64,000 nt of DNA from UBA6022 sp032154105 (GTDB lineage: Bacteria; Patescibacteriota; Saccharimonadia; Saccharimonadales; Saccharimonadaceae): contig JALDYI010000004.1 of assembly GCA_032154105.1 (NCBI GenBank), forward strand, positions 1 through 64,000, given 5' to 3'. Under the pieces are notes generated by a model, which had not been told where the DNA came from, did no database searches, and worked only from the letters and a program-made list of their open reading frames with translations. A program made the position numbers and the translations under genes. Below, one piece after another: positions 23,987 to 33,671 of this stretch (position 1 is the stretch's first letter; each line of letters begins with the position of its first letter).

Positions 23987-26900
23987 ATGTGGGAACTGAA
24001 AAAGCTTCCTTCGTACGAGGGTACACCTCTACGAAGCATTTTAGCCTATGCCCTCTCTGCTATAATCGCGGCGTTTCTTTGGGTACTTGTCGTCATTCCA
24101 TCGGCCCATGCGGCTGACGCTGGATGGAGTGGGTCGGACGTATCTTACAACTCCAAGACCTTCAGTGAAGAAACTGCCGATGGTGCAAAGCCACCTAGTC
24201 TTTCTAAGGGTACGAAATACTATGTCCGCACGGAAGTGACGGATGTTCTCTCTGGAGCTGGTAAAGCATATGTCATTTATTTTGACGGTAGTTCGCCAGA
24301 TACAGCCACAAAGGCGAAGTATGCCATCTATAACATCGATGGTGGTGGTAGTTATGGTTCACGCGAATCTGGCCCGACCGACATTAGTATTACACCAAAG
24401 AATGCCTCGGCATCACCAACTCAAGCCGCCTGGAAAGGTACGAGCATTGAGTATGACGGTAAAACCTTCACGGGGAGCAATGGTTCAGCTCGTGTCGCCG
24501 ATGGTAACACTCCTGCCGGTCTGAGTTCGGGCATAAAGTACTACCAGGCAATGGGAGCTCCTGATTTGTTTGGAAATGGGTCTGCTTTTATCTTGTACTT
24601 CCCTGCAAGTTCAACACCCGGAACTGAAAAGCAAGCGACATTTCAGGAGTATGAAGTTAAAGACGGCAAGTTAGCCGCGAAAAAAGGTAATGCACGCACC
24701 ATCAGCCTGACCCCGGCTGCCGATTCGCCAGGCACCAACGCCAATGGCGAGATCACCAAAGAGGGCTCTACCTGTGCTATCGATGGTGTCGGTTGGATTG
24801 TCTGTCCTGTGAGTAACTTCCTTGCTACTGGTATGGATTGGATCTTCGACCAGCTAAAGGCATACATGGTATACCAGCCGCTAACCAATCAGACTAACTC
24901 GCTATACCAGGCCTGGAACGTCGCTCGATCATTTGCCAATATTATCTTTGTTATTGCCTTCTTGATCATTATCTACTCTCAGTTAACAAGTATGGGCGTG
25001 AGTAACTACGGTATTAAAAAGTTACTTCCTCGCCTTATTATTGCGGCAATCCTCGTGAATATTTCGTACTACATATGTGCGGTTGCGATTGACTTGTCGA
25101 ATATCCTCGGCGATTCGGTTCAAAAGATATTTATTATGCTTCGTGAGTCGCTTAGGGGCACGAATCCCAACGACATAGGTGGCTGGGAAAGTATGACGAG
25201 CTTTGTGCTTGCTGGAGGTACGGCTGCCGCTGCTGCCGCTGCTGGTATTGGCATTACAATCGCAAGTACTGGTGCGAGTCCTGCTGCTGCCGCTCTTTTG
25301 CTTCTTCCTATGCTTGTTGCACTCGTACTTGCCGTGCTTGTTGCACTCGTTGTCCTCGCGGCTCGCCAGGCTGTCATCACACTCCTGGTGATCGTATCGC
25401 CTTTAGCATTTGTCGCCTTCTTGCTCCCAAATACGGATGAATGGTTCACAAGGTGGCGTAAGACCCTTACGACACTGCTTGTCTTCTTCCCTCTCTTTTC
25501 ACTCGTCTTTGGTGGCTCTCAGCTGGCTGGATTCTTGATTATCCAAAATACCGATCAATTAAATATTATCCTCCTTGGAATGTTTGTACAGGTCGCGCCT
25601 ATTGTGCTCACTCCGCTGCTCATCAAATTTAGTGGTAGCCTCGTTGGTCGTATTGCCGGTATGGTTAATAACCCAGGCAAGGGACTTATCGATCGCACAA
25701 AGAAGTGGTCGCAAGATCAGTCTCAGCATTTGGCAAAAAGAAACATGGCCCGCCAAGACCCTGTTCGTCGCCGTCAGGCGTTCCGGCGCTTTGCGCTTGG
25801 GATGGATCAGATGCGCCGTGCTCAGGAAGAGCGTGACAAAGTATATAGCGAACAAGCGGATACCCGCTGGACCGGTTCGCAGGAATATAGCGATATTCAG
25901 CAACGGCTTCGCTATGCGCAGGACCAAAAGAGCGTCAATGTTGAAGAAGCGAACATCCGTTATGAAGCCTCAAAGGCGGTTGCTGGTGCGGTTCAAAACC
26001 TCGATATTAATGTGCGTGATGCTAAGTTGCGTCTCGATAATGCCAAGGTACAGGCGGACATCACCTGGGATCAGAACCACTCACCTGCCGTAGTTGAGGA
26101 GCGCCTACGAGCTCGCGTACTTAAAGATCAGCTGTCAACTATTCACGCCACACACGACGCTGAATATGAAGAGTTCAAGAATGGTGATCCTGGACACAAT
26201 CCACGTACGGCTGGTGTGATGCATATGCTCGCGCAGTCGCAAGAAGACACGCGACGTATTGCTCTTGACGCTATGCGTAGTGAATCTGCCAAGCGAGCAA
26301 TCAATGAGCAGTTTGCTCAAGAAATTGAAGCGAACGCTATTCGAATCGACGGACGGCTACTGCAGACCTATGCCGGTGGTGTGCAAGGTGTCGTTGGTGC
26401 ACAGAGGGCGCTTGCGACAGCTATTAGTACTCAGGCTAGTGCGCAAGACCAATCTATTAAAAATGCAACAGCTATCCTCTCGCATGGCAACTACGCCGAT
26501 AGTACTATTACGCAAATTGCTCTCGGGGATAGTGCTAATACGGGCATCATTGTTACCGATGATATGCGCCGGGCTGCTATTCGTAAAATTGCCGGTGGTC
26601 CAAATACCGACGAGATTATTAGCCTCATGCGTGACATAGAGATCAGCACGGGTGCCGACAACCTTGATTTCCGCCAAGAGTTCGTCGATGCGTTGATGGC
26701 AAATGGCAGTAGGCCTAAGTTTGCCGGTGCGGGTATTATGGCAGGCGTTAAGCAAGGTAACGCACCAGCACCTGGTAAAGGCCGTCTCGACCAGTGGATT
26801 GTTGAAACAACGAATGCCAATAAGTTCAGTACTGAGCTTCTCGTCCAGCACGATAAGTCGTACCTCGAGTCGCTTAAGGCGGCCCTACAGGACAACCAGT

Positions 26901-27046
26901 CGGCTACGATGTTTGATACGGATGCACTTACTCAATTGCAAGAGAACCTCCGACTTGCCTTTAGCGACAACCGCTATCGTGCTCAAATGGGTGAGCGTAT
27001 CGGTACGCTCCAGGATATTCAAGGCGTGCTGGACGGCATACTGTAA
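23987..27046 (+). CDS. VirB6/TrbL-like T4SS membrane protein (paralogue A)
   Basis: 1019 residues. A signal-like helix (ILAYALSAIIAAFLWVLVV) is followed by two tandem copies (about 46-140 and 147-250) of an ectodomain with W-x-G...KTF, G-x-KYY and YF landmarks. CAIDGVGWIVCPV (near 265) opens the membrane core of six or more helices (about 315-550), the VirB6/TrbL channel region. The remaining 460 residues are charged, helical and coiled-coil-like. The core aligns by eye with the 1128-residue paralogue. It probably forms the inner-membrane channel. Confidence 0.85.
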   Translation: MWELKKLPSYEGTPLRSILAYALSAIIAAFLWVLVVIPSAHAADAGWSGSDVSYNSKTFSEETADGAKPPSLSKGTKYYVRTEVTDVLSGAGKAYVIYFDGSSPDTATKAKYAIYNIDGGGSYGSRESGPTDISITPKNASASPTQAAWKGTSIEYDGKTFTGSNGSARVADGNTPAGLSSGIKYYQAMGAPDLFGNGSAFILYFPASSTPGTEKQATFQEYEVKDGKLAAKKGNARTISLTPAADSPGTNANGEITKEGSTCAIDGVGWIVCPVSNFLATGMDWIFDQLKAYMVYQPLTNQTNSLYQAWNVARSFANIIFVIAFLIIIYSQLTSMGVSNYGIKKLLPRLIIAAILVNISYYICAVAIDLSNILGDSVQKIFIMLRESLRGTNPNDIGGWESMTSFVLAGGTAAAAAAAGIGITIASTGASPAAAALLLLPMLVALVLAVLVALVVLAARQAVITLLVIVSPLAFVAFLLPNTDEWFTRWRKTLTTLLVFFPLFSLVFGGSQLAGFLIIQNTDQLNIILLGMFVQVAPIVLTPLLIKFSGSLVGRIAGMVNNPGKGLIDRTKKWSQDQSQHLAKRNMARQDPVRRRQAFRRFALGMDQMRRAQEERDKVYSEQADTRWTGSQEYSDIQQRLRYAQDQKSVNVEEANIRYEASKAVAGAVQNLDINVRDAKLRLDNAKVQADITWDQNHSPAVVEERLRARVLKDQLSTIHATHDAEYEEFKNGDPGHNPRTAGVMHMLAQSQEDTRRIALDAMRSESAKRAINEQFAQEIEANAIRIDGRLLQTYAGGVQGVVGAQRALATAISTQASAQDQSIKNATAILSHGNYADSTITQIALGDSANTGIIVTDDMRRAAIRKIAGGPNTDEIISLMRDIEISTGADNLDFRQEFVDALMANGSRPKFAGAGIMAGVKQGNAPAPGKGRLDQWIVETTNANKFSTELLVQHDKSYLESLKAALQDNQSATMFDTDALTQLQENLRLAFSDNRYRAQMGERIGTLQDIQGVLDGIL

Positions 27047-27098
27047 GCAGAGAGCACAATCAGGAGTACAATATACTTTGCGGAATGTAATGCAACCA

Positions 27099-27126
27099 AA
27101 AACACCAGTCATGCGACTGGTGTTTT
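27099..27126 (+). terminator. Terminator after virB6-like gene A
   Basis: Perfect 12-bp stem (27099-27110 with 27115-27126), ATGC loop, A-rich then T-rich flanks. Confidence 0.8.
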
Positions 27127-27142
27127 ATCTGTAGGAGTAGTT

Positions 27143-27301
27143 CTATAGGCCTGATTTGAGAATCTTTAGCAGGTTCTGTTCACGCTCTTGAATGCGGCCA
27201 CTCCATCTTCTGTCTTTGAGCGTAGCTTCGATCACCTTCTTCATAGTAGCCTTTCGACTAGGTGATATGAAGCCGTCACTCGTGCGTAAGTGAGAGGATT
27301 C
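27143..27301 (-). pseudogene. Relic of a VirB6-like C-terminus
   Basis: Minus-strand frame of about 53 codons with no full start, preceded by an in-frame TAG. It encodes GFISPSRKATMKK...DRRWSGRIQEREQNLLKILKSGL. The C-terminus of the 1128-residue VirB6 paralogue reads GLISPQRLTDMKA...DNRWSGRMQERELTLLEGLENILP, so this is a homologous tail. The upstream part is missing. It lies directly after the stop of the 493-residue gene and may be the remains of a third virB6 copy or a recombination scar. Confidence 0.65.
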
Positions 27302-27310
27302 CTATCCCTA

Positions 27311-28792
27311 TCACTTGTTTGTTTGTTCGGAGGAACTTCGCTTAACGAAATCAAAACTACTCGTACTTGTCTGCTGATGTAGTGGTGGTTGGGATTTTTG
27401 AGTGATGAGTTCTATTAATTCTGCTGCATCAGCAATAGTAGGTGGATTAAGAGGATCGATTTCCCACACACCATTGCCTTTATAATAAGTACCCTTACCT
27501 TCGAGAAGTGGGCCAACCTCTTTGCGTATTTCATGCATTTCAACATCTCGATATCCAGCTGATATAAACTGGTCAAAAATATCACTCCAATTTCTCGCAA
27601 GATCACCAAACTTATCTTGATCAGGCGTGTGGGTGGAAAGTTCATGTGTCATGAGTGCGGTTACGCCAACAGCTCGTGATCGGTGTTGTAAGGAAAGTAT
27701 GGGGTCATCTCGCTCAAAGGCCTGGCCTGTATCCTCCCCCTTGAAACGTTGCATTATTTGCTGAAATCGCTTTGCGAGGTTTTTCATCATGTTGCCAGGC
27801 TGACGTTCGGTAGGCGGTACTGTATGTAGCTCCTGAGTGTCTGCTGGTTCCGTCTCACTACCTGTTTCGGCTGCGCCTGTGTCGGATGACTGGTTTACAA
27901 AGTAGTCTACATTAGATTTGAAAATGGCGATTTGTTCATCTCGCTGCTGCTCGATTGTTTGACGAGATTCCGTTACGGCCTCCTGGGTTGATCGAGGAAC
28001 GACGATATTTTCCATGATCCAAGGTTCAAGCTGATCGTCGTATGTATCGGACATATGATTTTGAGCAACAACTTTTGCGAGTTGCTTTAACCCTAATTCG
28101 CGCATTGACTCAAAATAGTCACCGGGAATACGGGTTTTAGGTTGCTTGCCGCGCAACCTGCTTCTGACAGCATAACTTACTACTTTGCGCTTAAGATGCT
28201 GGCGTTTCATATTCTCCGCGACGCCCGTTTCAAAGGTGGCAGAAAAGTAAGGCCCCTCCTGCTCAATAGCATCACCAATCACCGAGTCTTTATCATCGCC
28301 TCCAAGCAGTCTGGCTGCCGATTCTTGACCAAGAATATACACTTGGTCGCCAGGGTTAGGCAGGAAAGATCCAACTATTATTTCGCTATCCGCGCCAGCT
28401 CCCAGATTAATAACAGCTCCTGTCGTGTCGTCGATGCGTATGATCTGTAAGTCACCTTCCTTGGGTGCGCGGTAGGCGACGCCGTCATTGCCGAAGGCAA
28501 TTGCTGGATATGGCTCATCCGTCTTGCTTCGTACGTCATTTGCAGCGCTTACCGCAGAGGACTCAAGATAGTTTCGCGGCGGTCGCGTGAGGAACGTGGC
28601 ACCCTCGGGATGGATGCCGAAAAGTCCAACAGCTTCATCTGCGTAAAAAGCATCACCAGTATTCGCCGGAATGCAAATCTCGATATCAGGAAGCTGCATG
28701 TTGCCATCAAGTAAGAAGCGTTCTTTTGTTTTTTCTGTGACGACTTCTGTTGAACTGTTTTTATTTTCGGCTGCGTTTGCAACGTGGTTCAT
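27311..28792 (-). CDS. Possible degenerate PP2C-like protein, T4SS-associated
   Basis: 493 residues. The N-terminal 180 residues faintly follow the PP2C phosphatase order: DAFYADEAVGLFGIHPEGAT (normally with a DGxGG metal site), then IAFGNDGVAYRAPKEGDLQIIRI and FLPNPGDQVYILGQ (normally GDxLLLxSDG). The catalytic Asp positions are absent, so any relation implies a pseudophosphatase. The C-terminal half is charged and unrecognised. A TGCTAGTAT -10 (28799-28806) lies 6 bases before the ATG. It is downstream of and co-oriented with virB6-like gene B. Real gene: high confidence; family: low. Confidence 0.6.
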   Translation of the reverse strand: MNHVANAAENKNSSTEVVTEKTKERFLLDGNMQLPDIEICIPANTGDAFYADEAVGLFGIHPEGATFLTRPPRNYLESSAVSAANDVRSKTDEPYPAIAFGNDGVAYRAPKEGDLQIIRIDDTTGAVINLGAGADSEIIVGSFLPNPGDQVYILGQESAARLLGGDDKDSVIGDAIEQEGPYFSATFETGVAENMKRQHLKRKVVSYAVRSRLRGKQPKTRIPGDYFESMRELGLKQLAKVVAQNHMSDTYDDQLEPWIMENIVVPRSTQEAVTESRQTIEQQRDEQIAIFKSNVDYFVNQSSDTGAAETGSETEPADTQELHTVPPTERQPGNMMKNLAKRFQQIMQRFKGEDTGQAFERDDPILSLQHRSRAVGVTALMTHELSTHTPDQDKFGDLARNWSDIFDQFISAGYRDVEMHEIRKEVGPLLEGKGTYYKGNGVWEIDPLNPPTIADAAELIELITQKSQPPLHQQTSTSSFDFVKRSSSEQTNK

Positions 28793-28798
28793 GTATAG

Positions 28799-28806
28799 AT
28801 ACTAGC
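28799..28806 (-). promoter_or_regulatory. Extended -10 of the 493-residue gene
   Basis: On the minus strand TGCTAGTAT ends 6 bases before the ATG at 28792, which implies a leaderless message. Confidence 0.45.
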
Positions 28807-28867
28807 ATATTATTGTGGTTATGTCAATAGAGTCGTAATGCTTTAATATCCTCATGAAACGGGAACC

Positions 28868-31800
28868 TTAAGGGAGAATGTTTTCGAGACCCTCGAGAAG
28901 CGTGAGCTCCCGCTCTTGCATGCGTCCAGACCATCGATTGTCAGTCCGAGTATTATGGATACTGGCTTTCATGTCAGTCAGCCTTTGAGGGGAGATTAAG
29001 CCGGCGGCTACAAGTTCGGTGACGCGCTTGATATCTGCTTTGTCCATCGCGGCCCATTTGTCCATTGATACACCTTTTGATTCAACAGTATTGAGCGTCT
29101 GGAGTTCGGTAATAGTCAGCTGGCGTGAGCCACCCGCGCCATCAGGCATGGCGTAGACTCCAATACCCACCGGAGGTTGGTAGGAGCCGGTAGCAAATTG
29201 CGCAACATCGGCAGCGCCGAGTCCCATTGGTTTGCCCGGGCTGCTAGTGATGGTGGCTGCGTATGCTTTTTGAAGGGCTTGGATATCTGCGATCCGTGTG
29301 GCGTCCCCGCTTCCGTTTGCACTTACAAGTTCCTGGGCGAGGTAATCTTGATAAGGCGTTATCATATCGATATCGCCACCCTTGACAACTGCCCTACCTG
29401 CCGCTTCGCGCTCTGCAAGGCTGAGATTCGCGTCCTTCGCCATGTCTATAAGACGACTTGCATTCAGGCTTTGGTCGGCATGCATGATTTCAAAGGCAGA
29501 TACGTTGCCCTCGTAAGCTTTTCGCTGCGCCTCAATTGCACTGGCGACAACCTTTGATGAGCCCTGAGGATCTATTCCTCCTGCGCGCATCGCCATTCCT
29601 GGGCGATTGCGTAGTTCAGTTGCGAACTCTTGCTGAAGGACGCCCTTCGCAGAATTGAGTCGGTTATTGGTAATGTCGATCTCTTGCTGTGTATCGCGAG
29701 CTTCCTGAATCTCTTTTGCAAGAGGATTATTGGCGCCGATAGCTTGTGACGTTGATTTTGACTCTTCAAAGCGTGCTTTATCGTACAATTTTTCAACATC
29801 AACTTTTTGATTCGCCAGATCAAGCCTGTACGTTAGGTTGACATCTTTTTGGACTTCAAATTCTGCTTTGTGTTCAGCATCTTTGGTTTGTACGAGCTGC
29901 TCGGCATTTTTTAGCTGCGTAGATAGATCGCTTGCTTTTTGCGTCTCGAGGAATGCGCCTTGGTTTTTAGCATCAATGATTTTCTGACGTTGTGCATCGT
30001 TACGAGAGCCATTCTGAACCCTTCTATACATACGGGAGAAAGGATTTCGCGCGTTGTTGGGGTGACCAAGAGTTTCATTCATGGCGAGGCCTGCTTTTCT
30101 GTTTCTGATCTTCTTGGTTCTATCGATTAGCCCTCTACTCTTATTGTTAACCATACCGGCAACTTGGCCTAGCACGCCTGAGCTGAATCGTACAATGAGT
30201 GGCGTAAGCCAAAGTGGAAGAACGGTGATAACCATGCCGAGGAGTACGGTCATTCCTACGGCTGCCTCATCTTTGCCCTGTCCGGCCGATCCTATGATGA
30301 TCATGCCTGCGGCGTATGAACCACCAAATAGCAGCGAGAATAAAGGATAGAAGATAAGTAGTGTTACGAATGCATTCTTCCAAGTATTAAAGAACTTCTC
30401 GGTGTTTGGTAACAGAAAGGCTACAAAAGCAAGCGGGGATATGACGATGAGAATAATGAGCAGCGCTTGCCGTAGAGCGAGAATGATAAAAGCAACAATC
30501 AGTGCTAATGCGACAGCAAGAAGAAATGCAATGATAGCGTACACTGCAACTTCTGCAAACAAACCCCATGCCCCTGCTCCTCCGATAGCTACGGCGCCGA
30601 ACCAAATAGCTGCGCCAGTTCCACCAGCCAGCAGCCAGCCGCTCACCGATTCCCATACATTAGTTGTGATAGTAACATTCCCCAAAGGGAGATTCCTTAG
30701 CGTATTATAGAGGTTATTGCCGACTATGTTCGATAGATCTAGCGCGAGCGCTACTATCCAATACGAAACATTCACAAGTATTGCCGCGACGACCAGCCGA
30801 GGGAGCATCTTCTTGATGCCGTAGTTGGATATGCCCGCTCCGGTTAGCTGAGAGTAAATAATGATCAAGAATGCGATAACGAATGCGATATTTGCTACGT
30901 TGCGCATAATTGACCATGCGATGTAGGTTGTATTGTCAGGGGCTGATGTATCAACATTGAGAGGTTGTACGTATAAATAACTTTGAATCCAGCCGTATAA
31001 TCGATCTGTCATTGTAGCGAAGAAGCCGACGACAGGACAAACTATCCAGCCGATACCCTCTAGGACGCAATTAGTTTGATTCTCACTGCTTGCAGATGTA
31101 CTGGGATCGTAAATCCCGGTAGTCTTTGGTTGCTGGAACCCGGCATTGCCTGTTTTTAACGCATTGAAAATATCAACAGCAGATATACCTGTTCCCTTTG
31201 CTACACATAGAGCAATCGTGTTGAGTGCCTTGTCGTCAGGTTTTGCAAATGTAGTTGTATCACCCGTCGGGCCGTTCTGTGCCCCTAGTGATGCTGTGTT
31301 TTGGTATGTAGCAAAACACTTATTGAATGTATCTTGCCAACCTGCTTGACATTCAGTTCTTTCGGCATTCGGTAGGCTATTGCAGTCATTTCCCTTTAGG
31401 GTGTTTAGGCTACTCGAGAGTGTATTTCCAAGAATCCGATAAAGATCGTCGGATGTTGACGTTGCGAGTGCCTTTGCGTAGGTGCTAACATTTCTTGCAA
31501 TGCCGTTTTCTCTACAATCGTATGACGAGCTTCCGGGTTCCGTTCCTGGGGCGCCGTGGTTATTGATACCGTCACTCCCGCCCTGGAATCCATGTACGGA
31601 TGTGCTGCCATCGGCGTTTGCAAGCGTTGCTGCAAAGTGCTTATCTACATTTGAATTAATTTGTCGTTTGATTGCCTCATCTGTAATATTAGCGATTGGG
31701 CCGAGTGCACTTGGCTTACATCCAGTTGTGAGCGCGGCATATTCAAGAGAATACTTAATTAGCGGCGTCTCTTTACCGTCAGTTCCTGGGGCGGCCTGTG

Positions 31801-32254
31801 TGATGTATCTTGTTACGTCGCTGGTTTGAGTGGATGAGCGTGTGTATTTCGAACCATCACTACTTAGCTTGTAGCCGACTCCTTCCAGAAAGCTAACGGG
31901 TGTTATTTGCCAAAAGTTAATTGCCTTGGGGATGAGGGACTTGCAGGTATCTTTACCCTCTGTATTGACGAGGTATCCTGTGACGAAAGTAGTATTAACG
32001 CCGCCAACCCACGAATCATTAACCCAGTCACTTGGGCTGTTGGCTTGTTTTGATTCAATATCACTTCTGACGTTCGAGCGTTGAAAGCAGGATTCGACAA
32101 CTTTGTAATACGAGTATGATAGGGCTTTATTCTCAGCGCTATCAAGATTCACGGCAGCACTGGCGGTATTTGGAAATAATGCACCGCACAGCGAAGCAAT
32201 ACTCGCAAGCACGAATAAGGCTGTTGCACTAAAATGTTTGAGTCGTATATTCAT
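28868..32254 (-). CDS. VirB6/TrbL-like T4SS membrane protein (paralogue B)
   Basis: 1128 residues. Signal-type N-terminus (ATALFVLASIASLCGALF...ASA), then an ectodomain of about 370 residues with many Cys. CVLEGIGWIVCPVVGFFATM (near 395) marks entry to the membrane core, which continues with YIAWSIMRNVANIAFVIAFL, NYGIKKMLPRLVVAAILVNVSYW and several further helices. These blocks match paralogue A closely. The 420-residue C-terminus is hydrophilic and helical, ending RWSGRMQERELTLLEGLENILP. It probably forms part of the secretion channel; having two divergent copies suggests distinct or heteromeric pores. Confidence 0.85.
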   Translation of the reverse strand: MNIRLKHFSATALFVLASIASLCGALFPNTASAAVNLDSAENKALSYSYYKVVESCFQRSNVRSDIESKQANSPSDWVNDSWVGGVNTTFVTGYLVNTEGKDTCKSLIPKAINFWQITPVSFLEGVGYKLSSDGSKYTRSSTQTSDVTRYITQAAPGTDGKETPLIKYSLEYAALTTGCKPSALGPIANITDEAIKRQINSNVDKHFAATLANADGSTSVHGFQGGSDGINNHGAPGTEPGSSSYDCRENGIARNVSTYAKALATSTSDDLYRILGNTLSSSLNTLKGNDCNSLPNAERTECQAGWQDTFNKCFATYQNTASLGAQNGPTGDTTTFAKPDDKALNTIALCVAKGTGISAVDIFNALKTGNAGFQQPKTTGIYDPSTSASSENQTNCVLEGIGWIVCPVVGFFATMTDRLYGWIQSYLYVQPLNVDTSAPDNTTYIAWSIMRNVANIAFVIAFLIIIYSQLTGAGISNYGIKKMLPRLVVAAILVNVSYWIVALALDLSNIVGNNLYNTLRNLPLGNVTITTNVWESVSGWLLAGGTGAAIWFGAVAIGGAGAWGLFAEVAVYAIIAFLLAVALALIVAFIILALRQALLIILIVISPLAFVAFLLPNTEKFFNTWKNAFVTLLIFYPLFSLLFGGSYAAGMIIIGSAGQGKDEAAVGMTVLLGMVITVLPLWLTPLIVRFSSGVLGQVAGMVNNKSRGLIDRTKKIRNRKAGLAMNETLGHPNNARNPFSRMYRRVQNGSRNDAQRQKIIDAKNQGAFLETQKASDLSTQLKNAEQLVQTKDAEHKAEFEVQKDVNLTYRLDLANQKVDVEKLYDKARFEESKSTSQAIGANNPLAKEIQEARDTQQEIDITNNRLNSAKGVLQQEFATELRNRPGMAMRAGGIDPQGSSKVVASAIEAQRKAYEGNVSAFEIMHADQSLNASRLIDMAKDANLSLAEREAAGRAVVKGGDIDMITPYQDYLAQELVSANGSGDATRIADIQALQKAYAATITSSPGKPMGLGAADVAQFATGSYQPPVGIGVYAMPDGAGGSRQLTITELQTLNTVESKGVSMDKWAAMDKADIKRVTELVAAGLISPQRLTDMKASIHNTRTDNRWSGRMQERELTLLEGLENILP

Positions 32255-32300
32255 TACAGAAACGTAAGCTTGATATCCTATTATTTATTAAACATGAAAT

Positions 32301-32336
32301 AACAAAAAAGCGCCACCCGATAATACACGGGTGGCG
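32301..32336 (-). terminator. Terminator of the 384-residue gene
   Basis: 9-bp GC-rich stem (32311-32319 with 32328-32336). On the minus strand it is followed by a T tract (the A run at 32304-32309). Confidence 0.85.
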
Positions 32337-32362
32337 GTCATGATAGATTCGTTGAATGACTA

Positions 32363-33517
32363 CTAATTAGAGCTGTAGACTTGCCAGATGCTCTTGCCCT
32401 TGGTGAGGGGAGTGAGCACCACACGTACCGTGTGCGGCTCTCCATCGACACCAGTGAAGTCGATAGTTCTATATTCGATAGTCTTACCTTCTTGGTCTAC
32501 CAGAGTCTTAGGAATATCAACTTCCTTTACATTATTGAATTCATCTCTGACTGGACCTTTGACGCCGGAATTATCTATATAATTAACAGCTCGTGTATAT
32601 ACAGGCGAGACTTCTCCGGTCGTGTTATAGAAGTAGCCACTCAAGGCTTTCTTGGCCGCATCTTTATCGAGCCGCGTGTCATCCGACTCTGTAGTAATAC
32701 CTTGATTGAAGGTTAATTGGTCTGCAAACTGAAGCTGCTTCATGATATCCTGGGCTGTATTATCCTTGGCGGCAACATCAAGTGGGTTGTATTCATACAC
32801 TTCACCATAAGACAGCGAGACCTCTCTTGCTTCTTTGAGCATGTGTTCAATAAGCACCAGGCGATCTGCGCGAGGTAGTTTATTGTAGTCTTCCACGCTC
32901 AAAGCTTTCAGTTGCTCGGCAGTGTAATTTGATCGTACTTCGGGTGTAGTGGGACTAGCTGTTTCTAGTGGTGTAATGTTTGAAGGATCAGCTGACGGTG
33001 AAACCTCAGAGCTTGGCCGTGCTGTTGGTGCTTGTGTTTCGCCGGGAACGGGCGCACCGGTTGCTGACGGATTCGCTTCGGGCGGGGTGTTCGAAGGCTG
33101 ATTATTGGCGAGAACTACGCCCGTGACTGCACCGCCAGCGAGTAATAATGTAGCTGCCCCAATAGCTACGCTGCGTCCAGGATGTGACGGCGTACTTTCG
33201 ACAGTTGTTGGCGTGGTTTCTGTCGTGTCTGCAATGTCGTTATTAGTTTCCTGGGATTGAGGATCGGATCCTGTATCGGTCAATTCCGGATCGTTCACCG
33301 TAATGAATCGGTCGCCTTCTGGGGTGAGTGCGATTTCTCCTGTCGGGAATTTTGTGTATCCCTTGCCTATTGCTCTGTCGAGAGGGATGGTTTTTCCGGT
33401 TGACTCACTTTTAAATTCTTCCACAGGCACCTCAATACCAACTCCATTTTCGTTTGAGTGAGGTACTATTGCTTCTTGAATAGGAGTACTTGGAAAATTA
33501 TTTTCAGGGTTCTTCAT
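32363..33517 (-). CDS. Single-pass membrane protein with Pro/Ser/Thr-rich stalk
   Basis: 384 residues from the ATG at 33517 (AAGGAA upstream; a GTG six codons earlier lacks a better site). A cytoplasmic N-terminus of about 115 residues precedes one helix (AIGAATLLLAGGAVTGVVLA). Then comes a Thr/Pro/Ser-rich stalk of about 60 residues and a C-terminal extracytoplasmic domain (about 200-384). Function unknown. It is divergent from the pilin operon and ends with a terminator before virB6-like gene B, so it is probably a separate surface component of the locus. Confidence 0.75.
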   Translation of the reverse strand: MKNPENNFPSTPIQEAIVPHSNENGVGIEVPVEEFKSESTGKTIPLDRAIGKGYTKFPTGEIALTPEGDRFITVNDPELTDTGSDPQSQETNNDIADTTETTPTTVESTPSHPGRSVAIGAATLLLAGGAVTGVVLANNQPSNTPPEANPSATGAPVPGETQAPTARPSSEVSPSADPSNITPLETASPTTPEVRSNYTAEQLKALSVEDYNKLPRADRLVLIEHMLKEAREVSLSYGEVYEYNPLDVAAKDNTAQDIMKQLQFADQLTFNQGITTESDDTRLDKDAAKKALSGYFYNTTGEVSPVYTRAVNYIDNSGVKGPVRDEFNNVKEVDIPKTLVDQEGKTIEYRTIDFTGVDGEPHTVRVVLTPLTKGKSIWQVYSSN

Positions 33518-33671
33518 GCTTTGTTCCTTGCACACTTGTGTGGGCGCTTAAAACGGTGGTTGATTTAACCTATTTATACACTATATTACTTAAAAATGCA
33601 AGAGTATTCTGCTTATTCTTATAGTGAAGCACTTGCCACTTGGGGTATTTTATCGTATTTTATTAAGTAGT

